Shown here piece after piece: positions 52,739 through 64,000 of a DNA stretch of 64,000 nt. The position numbers and the translations under genes are program-made. The notes under the pieces were generated by a model. That model was not told where the DNA came from. It worked only from the letters and a program-made list of their open reading frames with translations, and did not search any database. The stretch comes from an uncultured Clostridia bacterium (lineage in GTDB: Bacteria > Bacillota_A > Clostridia > TANB77 > CAG-508), in the NCBI GenBank assembly GCA_947624715.1, contig CANQLO010000004.1:20744-84743 (forward strand), written 5' to 3'. How positions within the stretch are numbered: position 1 is the first letter of the stretch; every line of letters starts with the position of its first letter.

Positions 52739-54694
52739 TTAAGCATCATCTTCTTTTTTAGCAATATCAATTATGAAATCTATTGCTTTAGAAAATTCTT
52801 GCAAAACAACTATTTTTATTGTGATAGGCTTATCTGAAACATAGTCGTCTATTATCTGCTTTAATTTATACATGTTTTCTTGTTCTTCAACAATAACTGC
52901 TCTATTTTTGTTTGCTCTAGTGACTAATTTTTCCTTGATAATTACAATATCTTCATTACTTGCACAAGATAATCTTTGGAATATAGAATATGGGTCGCTA
53001 TATTTGAATATTGGAACATCCATACACTCCTTATCAAATCTATCATAGAAAACTTCCATTTTCATTGGGATATTTTTAAATATATCTTCTGCTTTTTCTT
53101 TATACATTTTGTCTTTTAATTGCATATTTAAATTATTAAATCTTTCTAATATTTCTTTCATATCAAAACTATTGTCTTCTACATAAATTGCGTTTAATTC
53201 TTCCTCTGGATTTTCACAATAATCTGATGTTAGAGAAGCTATATTCAAACCATTTATAAATGTGCTTTTCAATGTTTCTTCATCATATAAAATTAAATCT
53301 TTATTTATGAAATACATAAAATATGCATACATTTTTACAATATCAATTAAGCTAATCTTGCCGTTTTTTACAGTATCAAGTACATCCTCAACGACCTTTG
53401 GAAATTCATCATCTGATATTTTCCAATATTCTTCTGTAAGAAGTCTCTTATATCCAGGAAGATTGCTTGTATCTATTGTATTTATAATATCTTCCATATC
53501 ACGTTTAAATATTTTCATATCAAATATTCTCGTTCTTACAAACATTTCAATAAATTTAAAGAATCTATATTCTGCTTTGAAATTATAGTAATAGTTATTA
53601 TCAAATTCTTTAATATAGAATTGTCTGTTATCCATAAATATTCTTGAAGATACAACTATAGATTTATATTCTTCATTATCTTTTACATTTATGAATTTAT
53701 CTTTAGTAATTTTTCCAGCTTTAATTTCAAATGAAATTGCAATTGTAAATATAAGCATTGTTTGTAAAATTCTATTATTAGTATTTGGATATGAATTGTT
53801 TACCATATCAAATACCTTCTTAAAATCTGCTAGGGCATGCTTTAAAATTCTAAGATTTCTAGTTCCACTTTTTTCAAAAGTAGATGTTATTAATCCTGTG
53901 TTTGATTTTAAAAATCTAATCAAATCTGGATATTTTTCATATCTCATCAAAATACCATTTATTATATATGCAAACTCTGGTCTATATTCAAAAGTTTCTC
54001 CTATTAATTTCTCTTTGATTCTTTCATAATCGTTTGCCTTGTCAAAAACATCTTCTATTGTATCTTTGATTTTTTCAACCATTGGTTTGTCTGTTGTTAA
54101 AAGCTTGCTTTCTTTATCTAGTAAGTATGTTGCAATAAAAGTTTTCATTTCAATATTATTGCTTTTTAATTTTGTTGATAATTCTTTTTCATTACAAATA
54201 ATAATTGTTTTTATATGGTCATGTTCAACAAAGTTATTAATATAACCTAAAATATCTATAACATCAACATTTGCTCTTTCCAAGTCATCAAAGCAAAGAA
54301 CTTTATCATCTGTTGAGAAAAAGTTTCCATAATCTATCTTATCTCCATTTTGAGTAACACCAAAGAAATTAGCCATATCTAGTCCTGTTTTTGCATATTC
54401 AGGAATTGTAGTTTGTCCATTTGAGTTCATAAATTTCTTTAAGTTTTTGTCCATAAGTTGTGTTGTTTCTATAAATATCTTTTTGCTTATTTCTTCTAGA
54501 TTAGATATACCATATAAGGACATATAAATAGTAGTAAGTTTCTTTCCGTTAACTTGCATTGATTCTATTTTGTTTCTTATTTTATTATTCCAAAAATAAG
54601 TTTTACCACTACCCCATTCTCCATTTATCATTATTGCATAATCAGTATAATCTGATCTTATGTAATCTAATATGCTTTCTACTAAATCATCCAT
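52739..54694 (-). CDS. KAP-family P-loop NTPase
   Basis: A 651-residue protein. The N-terminal half is a KAP-type P-loop domain: Walker A GEWGSGKTYFWN (about 24-35) and Walker B VLCFDDLERANVDVI (about 130), with a predicted sensor in TIIICNEKE. The C-terminal half is helical with no motif I recognise and no clear membrane segment, unlike many KAP proteins. Bacterial KAP NTPases are mostly uncharacterised; some lie in defence contexts. Here it is flanked by palindromic repeat copy C and, beyond comFC, copy D, so it could have been acquired. No partner gene is apparent. Confidence 0.8.
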   Translation of the reverse strand: MDDLVESILDYIRSDYTDYAIMINGEWGSGKTYFWNNKIRNKIESMQVNGKKLTTIYMSLYGISNLEEISKKIFIETTQLMDKNLKKFMNSNGQTTIPEYAKTGLDMANFFGVTQNGDKIDYGNFFSTDDKVLCFDDLERANVDVIDILGYINNFVEHDHIKTIIICNEKELSTKLKSNNIEMKTFIATYLLDKESKLLTTDKPMVEKIKDTIEDVFDKANDYERIKEKLIGETFEYRPEFAYIINGILMRYEKYPDLIRFLKSNTGLITSTFEKSGTRNLRILKHALADFKKVFDMVNNSYPNTNNRILQTMLIFTIAISFEIKAGKITKDKFINVKDNEEYKSIVVSSRIFMDNRQFYIKEFDNNYYYNFKAEYRFFKFIEMFVRTRIFDMKIFKRDMEDIINTIDTSNLPGYKRLLTEEYWKISDDEFPKVVEDVLDTVKNGKISLIDIVKMYAYFMYFINKDLILYDEETLKSTFINGLNIASLTSDYCENPEEELNAIYVEDNSFDMKEILERFNNLNMQLKDKMYKEKAEDIFKNIPMKMEVFYDRFDKECMDVPIFKYSDPYSIFQRLSCASNEDIVIIKEKLVTRANKNRAVIVEEQENMYKLKQIIDDYVSDKPITIKIVVLQEFSKAIDFIIDIAKKEDDA

Positions 54695-54783
54695 TTGTAT
54701 TTTTCCCTTTCTTCTATATTTATGTTTTTAATATCACAGCTATTATTTATGTAATTAACTTTTACTGCTATAAATAATAATAT

Positions 54784-55416
54784 TTAATCTATATAATCTT
54801 TTGCTAATACTAATATTCCAACTTTATTTGCTCCTGATTTTAGAAGTTCTTTTTTACACTCATTTGCTGTACTTCCAGTTGTATAAATATCATCAAATAT
54901 TAGTATATCCTTATTTTTTAATAAATCAGCATTTCTTACTTCATATATTCCTAAAACGTCATTCATTCTATCCTGTACATTTTTAATACTTTGAGGTTTT
55001 ATATTTTTATTTTTGACAAGTACATTTTTATAATAAATCAAGCCAGAATTTTTGGCTATTTCTTTAGCAATTAAATCAGCTTGATTATATCCCCTTTCTT
55101 GTAATCTTTTTTTATGTAATGGTACTGGAAGTATTATATCATAAGATTTTAAAAATTTGCATAAATTTTTATTTTTTAATAAAATTTCTGAAAAAGTTTT
55201 ATATAAATATGATTTATCATTAAATTTATATTTTATTATCAAACTTCTAACAATCCCTTCATATCTATATGCAAAAAATATATCTTCATATTGTTTTCTT
55301 ATTTCATATTTCTTTAAAATTTTATAACATTCATCACATATACTGCTTCCTAATTTTCCACAAATACCACACTGAATGGGGAAAATTACATTTAGTAATT
55401 TTTCTAAAAAACTCAA
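54784..55416 (-). CDS. comFC: ComFC-family phosphoribosyltransferase-like protein
   Basis: A 210-residue protein of the ComFC/GntX amidophosphoribosyltransferase-like family, linked to DNA uptake in competent Firmicutes. The N-terminal zinc ribbon (CGICGKLGSSICDECYKIL) and the PRPP-binding loop ILIFDDIYTTGSTANE are clear; the VPLHKKRLQERGYNQA block is diagnostic. comFA is not next to it. It lies between the KAP gene and palindromic repeat D. Confidence 0.9.
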   Translation of the reverse strand: MSFLEKLLNVIFPIQCGICGKLGSSICDECYKILKKYEIRKQYEDIFFAYRYEGIVRSLIIKYKFNDKSYLYKTFSEILLKNKNLCKFLKSYDIILPVPLHKKRLQERGYNQADLIAKEIAKNSGLIYYKNVLVKNKNIKPQSIKNVQDRMNDVLGIYEVRNADLLKNKDILIFDDIYTTGSTANECKKELLKSGANKVGILVLAKDYID

Positions 55417-55464
55417 TTTATGTATCCTTTCCTTTAGTGCCCCATTTTTCAGTTATTGTTATTA

Positions 55465-55581
55465 TTCTTAAAAGTATTATATTTGCAACGCCTTGGCCGC
55501 CACCAAGCGCAGCGCGAATGGAGCAGCAACCTTTAGGTTGCGTCGCGACAACAAGGCGCAAGAATATAATACTTTTAAGAA
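55465..55581 (+). repeat. Palindromic repeat element, copy D
   Basis: Fourth copy of the GC-core repeat. Its arms (TTCTTAAAAGTATTATATT and perfect complement) differ entirely from those of copies A-C, yet still pair over 19 bases, while the core (GCCTTGG...AGCGCGAATGGAG, GCAACC-TTTA-GGTTGC, GTCGCGACAACAAGGC) is nearly the same. It lies between comFC and recD2. Confidence 0.85.
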
Positions 55582-55591
55582 TTAAAATAAT

Positions 55592-57823
55592 TTATAAATC
55601 TTGTAACTTATATTTAAGCCCCGTATTTCTCTTTTTAGTATTAACATTATTAATCATATATTCAACTGCATTCTTGCTTCCTATTATAACAAGCCTATTT
55701 TTAGCTCTTGTCATTCCAGTATATAAAAGATTTCTTGTAAGAAGCATTGGAGCTACTTGTATAATTGGAAACACAACTTGATTAAATTCACTACCTTGTG
55801 ATTTATGAACTGTAATAGCATAAGAATGTTCCAATTGTTCTAAGTCAGCAGTTTCATAAATTGCTATTTTGTCATCATCAAATTTAATTTTTATTTTTCC
55901 TTCTTGATTATCTATCTCTACTATTTGTCCCATTTCTCCATTAAATATACCTGAGCCTATCTCTAGCCCTCTTATCCATGTCATGTCATAATTATTTTTA
56001 GTTTGCATTACCTTGTCGCCTTCTCTAAAAATAACGTCTCCAAACTTTTTTTCTAATTTATAATCTTCATAAGGATTATATTTTTCTTGCAATAATTTAT
56101 TTAATGTTTTAGTTCCTAAATCACCTTTTTTAGTTGGTGTAATAATCTGCATATCACTATCATACATATCTAAAACCATTTCCTGTACATTTCTTTGATT
56201 GTTCTCTGGTATAAAATCAAAATCATCTAGTGTATTTTCTTCTTCATCTACTTCTTCAAAAAAATTAATTCCATCATTAACTTTGTGTGAGTTAACAATT
56301 ATTTTACTTTTAGCAGCTTGTCTAAAGATTTTATTTAAAGTTGTAAAAGGGACTCTTTTTGATTCTATCAAGTCTTTTAGTACACTTCCCGGTCCTACTG
56401 ATGGAAGTTGGTCAATGTCTCCCACCAATATAAGTTTAGTTCCTTTATATATAGCTTTTAATACATAATTCATTAAAAACATATCTACCATTGAAACTTC
56501 ATCTATTATAACTACATCTCCATCAATTGGTGACACCTCTATATCAGGGTTAGGCTTCTCGTCTGAAAATTTTCCTATTTCTAAAAGTCTATGTAAAGTT
56601 TTAGCTTCTTCGTCTGTTGCTTCTGTCATTCTTTTAGCTGCTCTTCCTGTTGGAGCACAAAGAACTACTTTTTTTCCTTGTTCTTTATATAAATCTATAA
56701 TTGTTTTTATTATGGTCGTTTTTCCTGTACCCGGTCCACCTGTTATAATATAAACATTATTTTCATTTATCTGATTTATTGCTTCTTTTTGTTTATCTGA
56801 TAAAGTAATTTTACTTATCCTCTTTATTTCTTTTTCTATATTATCAATCTTTTTTAAATTTTCTGCTTTTTCTAATTCAATTATTCTATTTGCAATATTT
56901 CTTTCTGTCCTGTAAAATTCAATAAGATATATCCAATCTTGAATACATAGTGCTGTTTTTCCGTCTTTTGTTGCTATCTCTTCTCTTGTTTCTACAGCAA
57001 TTTGTTCTTTTGCCCTTAAATCTTTTATTCCGTCTAATACATCTTCTTCTGAGATTCCTAGAAGATTTGTAACAAATGTAATTAAATTAGCTTCTAGTAC
57101 ACATGAATGTCCATTCATTGAAGCTAAATTTAAAGCGTGTTTTATACCGCTTCCTATTCTTCTTAGATTGTTTTTTTCTATTCCAATATTTAAAGCCATT
57201 TTATCAATTTGTGCAAAATCTACTTTGATACTTAAATCTTCTAATATATATGGATCTTCTTCGATTTTAGTTATTGTTTCTGGTCCAAGTTTTTTATATA
57301 TTGTTTGTGCACTTGCAGCAGATATACCAAACTTCTCTAAAAATCCAACTATCTGCCATAAATCCCAGTTTTCAATAAAACTCTCTGATATTTCTATTGC
57401 TTTTGTTTTTGTTATTCCTTTTATTTTAGCAAGTTCTTCTGGTTCATTTCTTAGAACTTCTACTGTTGCTTCTCCAAACTTTTTTATTATTTTTTTAGCA
57501 GTAGCTGGACCTATTCCTTTTATTACTCCATTACCTAAGTATCTTTCAAGAGCATCTAAAGTCTCTGGTACAATTTTTTCAAATGTTTCTACCTTAAATT
57601 GTTCCCCATAATCTGGATGATTTACATATCTTCCAGTTACTTTTAGATTGTCACCTTTATTTACAAATGGCAAATAACCGACAATTACAGTGTCGGTATT
57701 TTTCATATAAAATGACGCAATTGTATAGCCATTTGTGTCATTTTTATAAATTATATCTTCAACTTCTCCTGTTAGTTCCATAAGTTCTCTTTCTATTTTT
57801 AATAAATTGTTATTATTAAACAA
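55592..57823 (-). CDS. recD2: RecD2-type ATP-dependent DNA helicase
   Basis: A 5'-3' superfamily 1B helicase of the RecD2 group found in bacteria without RecBC partners. The 743-residue protein has an N-terminal OB-like domain and helix-hairpin-helix region (LGNGVIKGIGPATAKKI), Walker A VYIITGGPGTGKTT, VVIIDEVSMVDM (Walker B), LVGDIDQLPSVGPG and the C-terminal SYAITVHKSQGSEFNQVV and YTGMTRAKNRL. Length matches RecD2. It starts about 120 bases from groEL's end. Confidence 0.95.
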   Translation of the reverse strand: MFNNNNLLKIERELMELTGEVEDIIYKNDTNGYTIASFYMKNTDTVIVGYLPFVNKGDNLKVTGRYVNHPDYGEQFKVETFEKIVPETLDALERYLGNGVIKGIGPATAKKIIKKFGEATVEVLRNEPEELAKIKGITKTKAIEISESFIENWDLWQIVGFLEKFGISAASAQTIYKKLGPETITKIEEDPYILEDLSIKVDFAQIDKMALNIGIEKNNLRRIGSGIKHALNLASMNGHSCVLEANLITFVTNLLGISEEDVLDGIKDLRAKEQIAVETREEIATKDGKTALCIQDWIYLIEFYRTERNIANRIIELEKAENLKKIDNIEKEIKRISKITLSDKQKEAINQINENNVYIITGGPGTGKTTIIKTIIDLYKEQGKKVVLCAPTGRAAKRMTEATDEEAKTLHRLLEIGKFSDEKPNPDIEVSPIDGDVVIIDEVSMVDMFLMNYVLKAIYKGTKLILVGDIDQLPSVGPGSVLKDLIESKRVPFTTLNKIFRQAAKSKIIVNSHKVNDGINFFEEVDEEENTLDDFDFIPENNQRNVQEMVLDMYDSDMQIITPTKKGDLGTKTLNKLLQEKYNPYEDYKLEKKFGDVIFREGDKVMQTKNNYDMTWIRGLEIGSGIFNGEMGQIVEIDNQEGKIKIKFDDDKIAIYETADLEQLEHSYAITVHKSQGSEFNQVVFPIIQVAPMLLTRNLLYTGMTRAKNRLVIIGSKNAVEYMINNVNTKKRNTGLKYKLQDL

Positions 57824-57945
57824 AATATAACATTTTGCACGATATTTAAGTTATATCATACAAAATGTTATATGTAAAGAATTTTTCGTCGTCAAAATTC
57901 GACTTTTTATTACAAGTAATTTTTACTTATTTCTATTAATTTTTA

Positions 57946-59899
<1,954 letters not shown>

Positions 59900-59942
59900 T
59901 TAATTTATATTCATCATATTAGTATATGTTAAAAATTCAATT

Positions 59943-59969
59943 TTAGCACTCGTTAACTATGACTGCTAA
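59943..59969 (-). promoter_or_regulatory. CIRCE operator of groESL
   Basis: TTAGCACTC-N9-GACTGCTAA, the HrcA-binding inverted repeat, with one deviation from the consensus GAGTGCTAA in the right arm. It lies about 62 bases upstream of groES and predicts heat-shock control by HrcA, whose gene is not in the window. Confidence 0.9.
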
Positions 59970-60037
59970 TAATTTATATCTTTTTTTAGCAAATGTCAAG
60001 ATAGATTGCTAATTTTCACAAAACTTTCACAAAAATG

Positions 60038-61639
60038 TTAAAATTTTTTTGATTTTTTTATAAGTTCTGTGAATAATGGTGCTGGCTTATCTGGTCTTGA
60101 TTTAAATTCTGGATGAAATTGTCCTGCAACAAAAAATGGATGTTCCTTTAGTTCTATCATTTCAACCAATTTCCCATCTGGGGATGTTCCTACTATTTTA
60201 AGTCCTGCTTTTTCCATTTGTTCTCTGTAATTATTGTTATATTCATATCTATGTCTATGTCTTTCAGAAATTTCATCTTTTCCATAAATTTTTCTTGCAT
60301 AACTTCCTTGTTTTAATATACAAGGATATGCTCCTAGTCTCATAGTTCCACCCTTTTTTCTTATTTCCTTTTGTTCGTCCATAATATGTATAACTGGGTT
60401 TAAACATTTTTCATCAAATTCTTCTGAATTAACATCTTTTAATTTTAGTACATTTTTAGCAAATTCTATTACTGCGACTTGCATTCCTAAACATATTCCT
60501 AAAAAAGGAATTTTATTTTCTCTAACATATTTAATTGTTGTTATCATTCCATCAATACCGCGCATGCCAAATCCACCTGGTACTACAACTCCATTAATTC
60601 CTGCTAGAATTTCTTTTACATTTTCTTCTTTAATTTTTTCACTATCAATAAATTTGATACTAACATTTACATTATTGGCAAATCCTCCATGTTTTAAACT
60701 TTCTACTACTGATAAATATGAATCTTCTAATTTAGTATATTTTCCAACTATTGCAATGTTTACAGTCTCTTGTTTTTTACTTTTCTTAATCTTATTAACT
60801 AACTTTGTCCATTCCTCATTATTTGCTTTTTTATTTCTTAGATTTAATTTTTCACAAACAGCTTCTGCTAACCCATTTTTTTCAAGCATAAGTGGTATCT
60901 CATATAAATCATCTACCGTAGTATTTTCAATTACGTTTTCTTTTTTCACATTGCAAAATAAAGCAATCTTTTCTTTCATTTTTTCTGGAACCTTTTCATC
61001 AGCTCTTGTAACTAAAATATCAGCTGATATTCCTAATGATTGAAGTTCTTTAACTGAGTGCTGGGTCGGTTTTGACTTTAATTCATTGGAACCACTTATA
61101 TAAGGAAGTAATGTAACATGAATAAATGCACATCTATTATCTTTATTTTCTAGTCCAATTTGTCTTATGGCTTCTAACATTGGTTGACTTTCTATATCTC
61201 CTACTGTTCCACCTATTTCTGTTATAACTATATCTACATTTGACTTTTCAAATTTATATATTTTTTCTTTTATTGCATCTGTTATGTGAGGAATTACCTG
61301 TACAGTCTTTCCAAGATAATCTCCCCTTCTTTCTTTTTCTATAACTTCTTTATAAATCTTGCCACTGGTTATACTTGAATTTGATGTCAAATTCACATCA
61401 GTAAATCTTTCATAATGTCCTAAATCTAAGTCTGTTTCTGCTCCATCATCTGTTACAAATACCTCACCATGTTCATAAGGACTCATTGTTCCTGGATCCA
61501 CATTGATATATGGGTCTAATTTTTGGTTTGCAACACTATATCCTCTATTTTTTAATAATCTTCCTAAGGAAGCTGCTGTAATTCCTTTTCCAAGCCCTGA
61601 TACAACCCCACCTGTAATAAAAATAAATTTTGTTTCCAT
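60038..61639 (-). CDS. pyrG: CTP synthase
   Basis: Converts UTP, ATP and glutamine to CTP. The 533-residue protein has an N-terminal amidoligase domain ([56 protein letters not shown]) and a C-terminal class I glutamine amidotransferase domain ([19 protein letters not shown] with the nucleophile Cys, and [10 protein letters not shown]). A terminator precedes it, so it is probably a single-gene unit. Confidence 0.98.
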   Translation of the reverse strand: METKFIFITGGVVSGLGKGITAASLGRLLKNRGYSVANQKLDPYINVDPGTMSPYEHGEVFVTDDGAETDLDLGHYERFTDVNLTSNSSITSGKIYKEVIEKERRGDYLGKTVQVIPHITDAIKEKIYKFEKSNVDIVITEIGGTVGDIESQPMLEAIRQIGLENKDNRCAFIHVTLLPYISGSNELKSKPTQHSVKELQSLGISADILVTRADEKVPEKMKEKIALFCNVKKENVIENTTVDDLYEIPLMLEKNGLAEAVCEKLNLRNKKANNEEWTKLVNKIKKSKKQETVNIAIVGKYTKLEDSYLSVVESLKHGGFANNVNVSIKFIDSEKIKEENVKEILAGINGVVVPGGFGMRGIDGMITTIKYVRENKIPFLGICLGMQVAVIEFAKNVLKLKDVNSEEFDEKCLNPVIHIMDEQKEIRKKGGTMRLGAYPCILKQGSYARKIYGKDEISERHRHRYEYNNNYREQMEKAGLKIVGTSPDGKLVEMIELKEHPFFVAGQFHPEFKSRPDKPAPLFTELIKKSKKF

Positions 61640-61685
61640 TATAACTCCTCCTAAAATATAAATATTATTATATAAAATAAAAACT

Positions 61686-61729
61686 AAAAATAGAGACTAA
61701 AAAAGCGTTTTTTTTTAGTCTCTATTTTT
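61686..61729. terminator. Terminator between the 61794 gene and pyrG
   Basis: AAAAATAGAGACTAAAAAA pairs with TTTTTTAGTCTCTATTTTT around GCG. T runs exist on both strands; on the minus strand it ends the rsmD operon before pyrG. Confidence 0.85.
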
Positions 61730-61793
61730 ATAATGACTTAATTAATTGTTAATTTTTAAAATTTCCTACTTTATTATTTTAACTTTTACTTTA

Positions 61794-62231
61794 TTATTTT
61801 AATTCTTTTCTACTTTCTTCTATTTCTTTTAGTACCGTTTCTAAAGATTTACTAAGTGATTGTAGTATGCCATCTGCATACTCTCTAGCTCCTCCAGTAA
61901 TTTGTCTTGCATTTTCATTAGCAGCAGACATAATTTGATTTTTCTGGTCATAGGCCTTTTTAGTAATCTCATGTTCATCTATCATTGAGATTATTCTATT
62001 TTCAGCCTCCTTAACGACATCATCTGCTTCTTTCTTAGCTTCTGCTAAAATTCTATCTCTTTCTTCTTTTACCCATTTAGCTTGTTTAAGCTCATCAGGT
62101 AATTTAAGTCTAATTTCTTTGATTAAATCTAAAATTTCTTCTTGTCCTACAATACATTTGTCTGATAAAGGCACTTTTTTACTATTTTCTATTAAGTCCT
62201 CTAATGATTCCAATAATGTAAAGATTTCCAT
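61794..62231 (-). CDS. Coiled-coil protein downstream of rsmD
   Basis: A 145-residue, nearly all-helical protein. The central part (VKEERDRILAEAKKEADDVVKEAENRIISMIDEHE) has the heptad-rich look of ATPase subunit E/DivIVA-like coiled coils. The gene follows rsmD almost directly, one base after its stop, as small coiled-coil genes often do in Clostridia. I know no function. A link to DivIVA, encoded two genes upstream, is conceivable but not shown. Confidence 0.7.
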   Translation of the reverse strand: MEIFTLLESLEDLIENSKKVPLSDKCIVGQEEILDLIKEIRLKLPDELKQAKWVKEERDRILAEAKKEADDVVKEAENRIISMIDEHEITKKAYDQKNQIMSAANENARQITGGAREYADGILQSLSKSLETVLKEIEESRKELK

Positions 62232-62232
62232 C

Positions 62233-62787
62233 CTAGTTCTCCTCTTTAATAAATATCAAATTCACTCTTCCATATTTTCTTTCGTCTATTATTCTTATGT
62301 TTTTTAAGTTTTCTAAGCCTCTTTTGTCTCTACATATTTCATCTGTTTCTATAATCATTATTCCATCTTTATTTAAAATGCCTTTTTCATTTATTATATT
62401 TACACTTTCTACTGACAAGTTATCTTTATATGGTGGATCTATGAAAATGATATCCAGCTTTTCATCTATATCGTTTAAACATTTTTTATAATCTTTATTT
62501 ATAATAACTGATTTGTTTATAAATCTAGTCTTTTCTAAATTCTGTTTTATCATGTTTATAGCTTGACTATTTTTATCACAGAAATATGCTCTTTTAGCGC
62601 CTCTACTTATTGCTTCTATTCCTAAAGCTCCACTTCCAGCAAACAAATCAAGAACCACAGAATCTTTTATTCTTTCTTGAATTATATTAAATAGTGATTC
62701 CTTAACTCTATCAAGAGTTGGTCTTGTTAATTCACTTTCTATAGAACTTATCTTAGTACCTCTAGCGCTTCCACTTATTACTCTCAT
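62233..62787 (-). CDS. rsmD: 16S rRNA (guanine966-N2)-methyltransferase RsmD
   Basis: SAM-dependent methyltransferase of the 30S subunit. The 184-residue protein begins MRVISGSARGTKI, with TRPTLDRVKESLFNII, VLDLFAGSGALGIEAISRGA (SAM motif) and IFIDPPYKD, the NPPY-like catalytic block. coaD, its usual downstream neighbour, is missing. Confidence 0.95.
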   Translation of the reverse strand: MRVISGSARGTKISSIESELTRPTLDRVKESLFNIIQERIKDSVVLDLFAGSGALGIEAISRGAKRAYFCDKNSQAINMIKQNLEKTRFINKSVIINKDYKKCLNDIDEKLDIIFIDPPYKDNLSVESVNIINEKGILNKDGIMIIETDEICRDKRGLENLKNIRIIDERKYGRVNLIFIKEEN

Positions 62788-62898
62788 ATTCCTATTTTAA
62801 CCCATATTTAATAATTGTCAATAGCATAAATTAAATTGTAACATATCTTTAACGTATATGTAATACAGTTATTCTATCACACTTTTTTAATAAAATAA

Positions 62899-62940
62899 AG
62901 AGATAAATGCTATTTTTTTGCATTTATCTCTATTTTTTAT
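62899..62940 (-). terminator. Terminator after divIVA
   Basis: AGAGATAAATGC and GCATTTATCTCT form a perfect 12-bp stem, with T-rich sequence on either side, about 20 bases beyond the divIVA stop. Confidence 0.8.
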
Positions 62941-62960
62941 TACAAAAATGTAATTTTTAT

Positions 62961-63413
62961 TTATTCATCATCTTTTATGTCTTTTATTAATTCCAATTGT
63001 GATATTAATAAAGATTCCATTTTAGCTTTGTATACATCAAATTGTTTTTTTACATTTTCTAATTCTTTTTTCTTATCGTTTATCTCTTGATCTAATCCTT
63101 TTGTAACTTCCTTAGCTTTTATCTCTGACTCTTTTATTATTTGGTCAGCTTGCTTTTGTGCAGCATTTTTTACTTCCTCAGATGCTGATTGAGCAAGTAA
63201 TAATGTACTTTGTAAAGTAGATTCTATTTGCGTATAATGCTGTAATTTTTCCTTTAGTTCTTCTAACTCACTTTTTCCTTCTGCAACTTGCTTATATAGT
63301 TTTTCATAATCTTTTGTTAATTCATCTAAAAATTCATCTACTTCCTCTGGATCATATCCATTTAAAGTTTTTTTAGAGAATTTTTTGTTTTCGATTTCTA
63401 ATGGTGTAATCAT
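62961..63413 (-). CDS. divIVA: Cell division protein DivIVA
   Basis: Membrane-curvature-binding protein that marks poles and septa. The start is the ATG at 63413 (MITPLEIENKKF), as GGGAGG lies seven bases upstream; a reading from 63431 lacks a ribosome site. The N-terminal lipid-binding domain (KKTLNGYDPEEVDEFLDELTKDYEKL) is typical and the remaining 100 residues form a long coiled coil. The product has 150 residues. It is 41 bases from sepF, in the standard order. Confidence 0.93.
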   Translation of the reverse strand: MITPLEIENKKFSKKTLNGYDPEEVDEFLDELTKDYEKLYKQVAEGKSELEELKEKLQHYTQIESTLQSTLLLAQSASEEVKNAAQKQADQIIKESEIKAKEVTKGLDQEINDKKKELENVKKQFDVYKAKMESLLISQLELIKDIKDDE

Positions 63414-63454
63414 ATTTTCCTCCCTAAACAAGTCCTAAGTCAAATTACTTAAGA

Positions 63455-63919
63455 TTAATTATTTGCATTTCCTTTTAACCAAGAAACTGGTCCTTTTCCT
63501 TCTTCTTTAGTATTTGAAGATATTTCATAGTTATAAGGTGCTACAACAAATATTGAATTAGAGATTTTTTGCATATGTCCTTCTAATACATGTACAGCAC
63601 CACTAATAACATCAATTATTCTTCTTGCAACATCTTTATTTACATACTCTAAATTTATAATTATTGATTTTCTATCTTTTAATAAATCACAGATTTCTTC
63701 TGCTTGTTCAAATTCAGTAGGTTGCATTATAACCATTCTTGCTTGTGGTTGCATTGTTACAACTTTACCTGATTGCTTTCTTCCAAGACCTAGAAATCCT
63801 CTTGATTCTTCCTCGGCTTCGTTTTCTATTTCTTCATCTTCATATTCCTCATCATATTCTTCATCTTCTGCTGTATTCATATTAATCATATTCCATAACT
63901 TATTTACTACGTTTGCCAT
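63455..63919 (-). CDS. sepF: Cell division protein SepF
   Basis: Membrane anchor and bundler of FtsZ. The 154-residue protein has an amphipathic N-terminus (MANVVNKLWNMINM), an acidic linker (DEEYDEEYEDEEIENEAEEE) and the C-terminal core with RMVIMQPTEFEQAEEICDLLKDRKSIIINLEYV and RRIIDVISGAVHVLEG. SepF usually binds the C-terminal peptide of FtsZ, which the ftsZ product in this window lacks. Confidence 0.94.
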   Translation of the reverse strand: MANVVNKLWNMINMNTAEDEEYDEEYEDEEIENEAEEESRGFLGLGRKQSGKVVTMQPQARMVIMQPTEFEQAEEICDLLKDRKSIIINLEYVNKDVARRIIDVISGAVHVLEGHMQKISNSIFVVAPYNYEISSNTKEEGKGPVSWLKGNANN

Positions 63920-64000
63920 TTAAAAATAACCTCCTATTATTTTTTCATTCGTTATACGACTAAATCTAGTATCTTACTTTTTTAAATTATTGTCAATACA

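Overview
The window is AT-rich (by eye under 30% G+C) and carries the gene set of a low-GC Firmicute, most likely an uncultured gut member of Clostridia: PolC, Spo0A, SpoVT, a SpoIVFA/SpoIVFB-like pair, YlxM-Ffh, SepF/DivIVA, a CIRCE-controlled groESL, and a bile salt hydrolase that points to an intestinal habitat. Almost every gene is on the minus strand. Only four single genes or short units are on the plus strand (12573-13127, deoD, an alpha-amylase and capA). I saw no tRNA, rRNA, CRISPR array, insertion sequence or prophage.

Layout. 1-710 is non-coding, with DnaA-box-like sites and a palindromic repeat. 711-9376 holds polC, rseP, cdsA, uppS, frr and pyrH (the classic Firmicute cluster without dxr and proS). 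9.6-20.6 kb holds an LPQTG surface protein, ychF, an rRNA m5C methyltransferase, a Cys-rich protein, bile salt hydrolase, murT, relA, recJ and deoD. 20.6-24.8 kb is the rplS-trmD-rimM-khpA-rpsP-ffh-ylxM translation/secretion operon. 25-41 kb is more accessory: a toxin-antitoxin pair, two pilin-leader proteins with FGE-like folds, SpoIVF-like proteins, ftsZ, spo0A, a flavoprotein, a WG-repeat protein and a degenerate sortase. 41-52.6 kb holds a two-component system, MscS, amylase, a GtrII-like protein, trmB, metG, spoVT and capA. 52.7-64 kb holds a KAP NTPase, comFC, recD2, groESL, pyrG, rsmD, divIVA and sepF.

The most striking observation is a recoding pattern. Three genes, ffh, spo0A and a HI0933-family flavoprotein, are each interrupted by a single +1 frameshift. 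In all three the shift falls exactly at an in-frame CGG codon, and skipping its C restores the full-length family protein with a Gly codon (GGT, GGT, GGA). By a manual scan of all annotated genes (roughly 18,000 codons) I found no other in-frame CGG. One of the three genes, ffh, is essential in bacteria. This is hard to explain by random error or gene decay and suggests CGG is a +1 frameshift signal (or an undecodable codon resolved by a +1 shift) in this organism.

Other items worth attention: two candidate diversity-generating-retroelement variable regions at the 3' ends of the pilin-leader proteins (no reverse transcriptase in the window); a free-standing roughly 80-nt plus-strand RNA with a perfect promoter and a terminator; four copies of a 117-170 bp palindromic element with a conserved GC-rich core and self-complementary but divergent arms; an FtsZ without its C-terminal tail; a sortase-like protein that has lost its catalytic His and Cys; and inverted repeats that would occlude translation starts next to the ftsZ operon.
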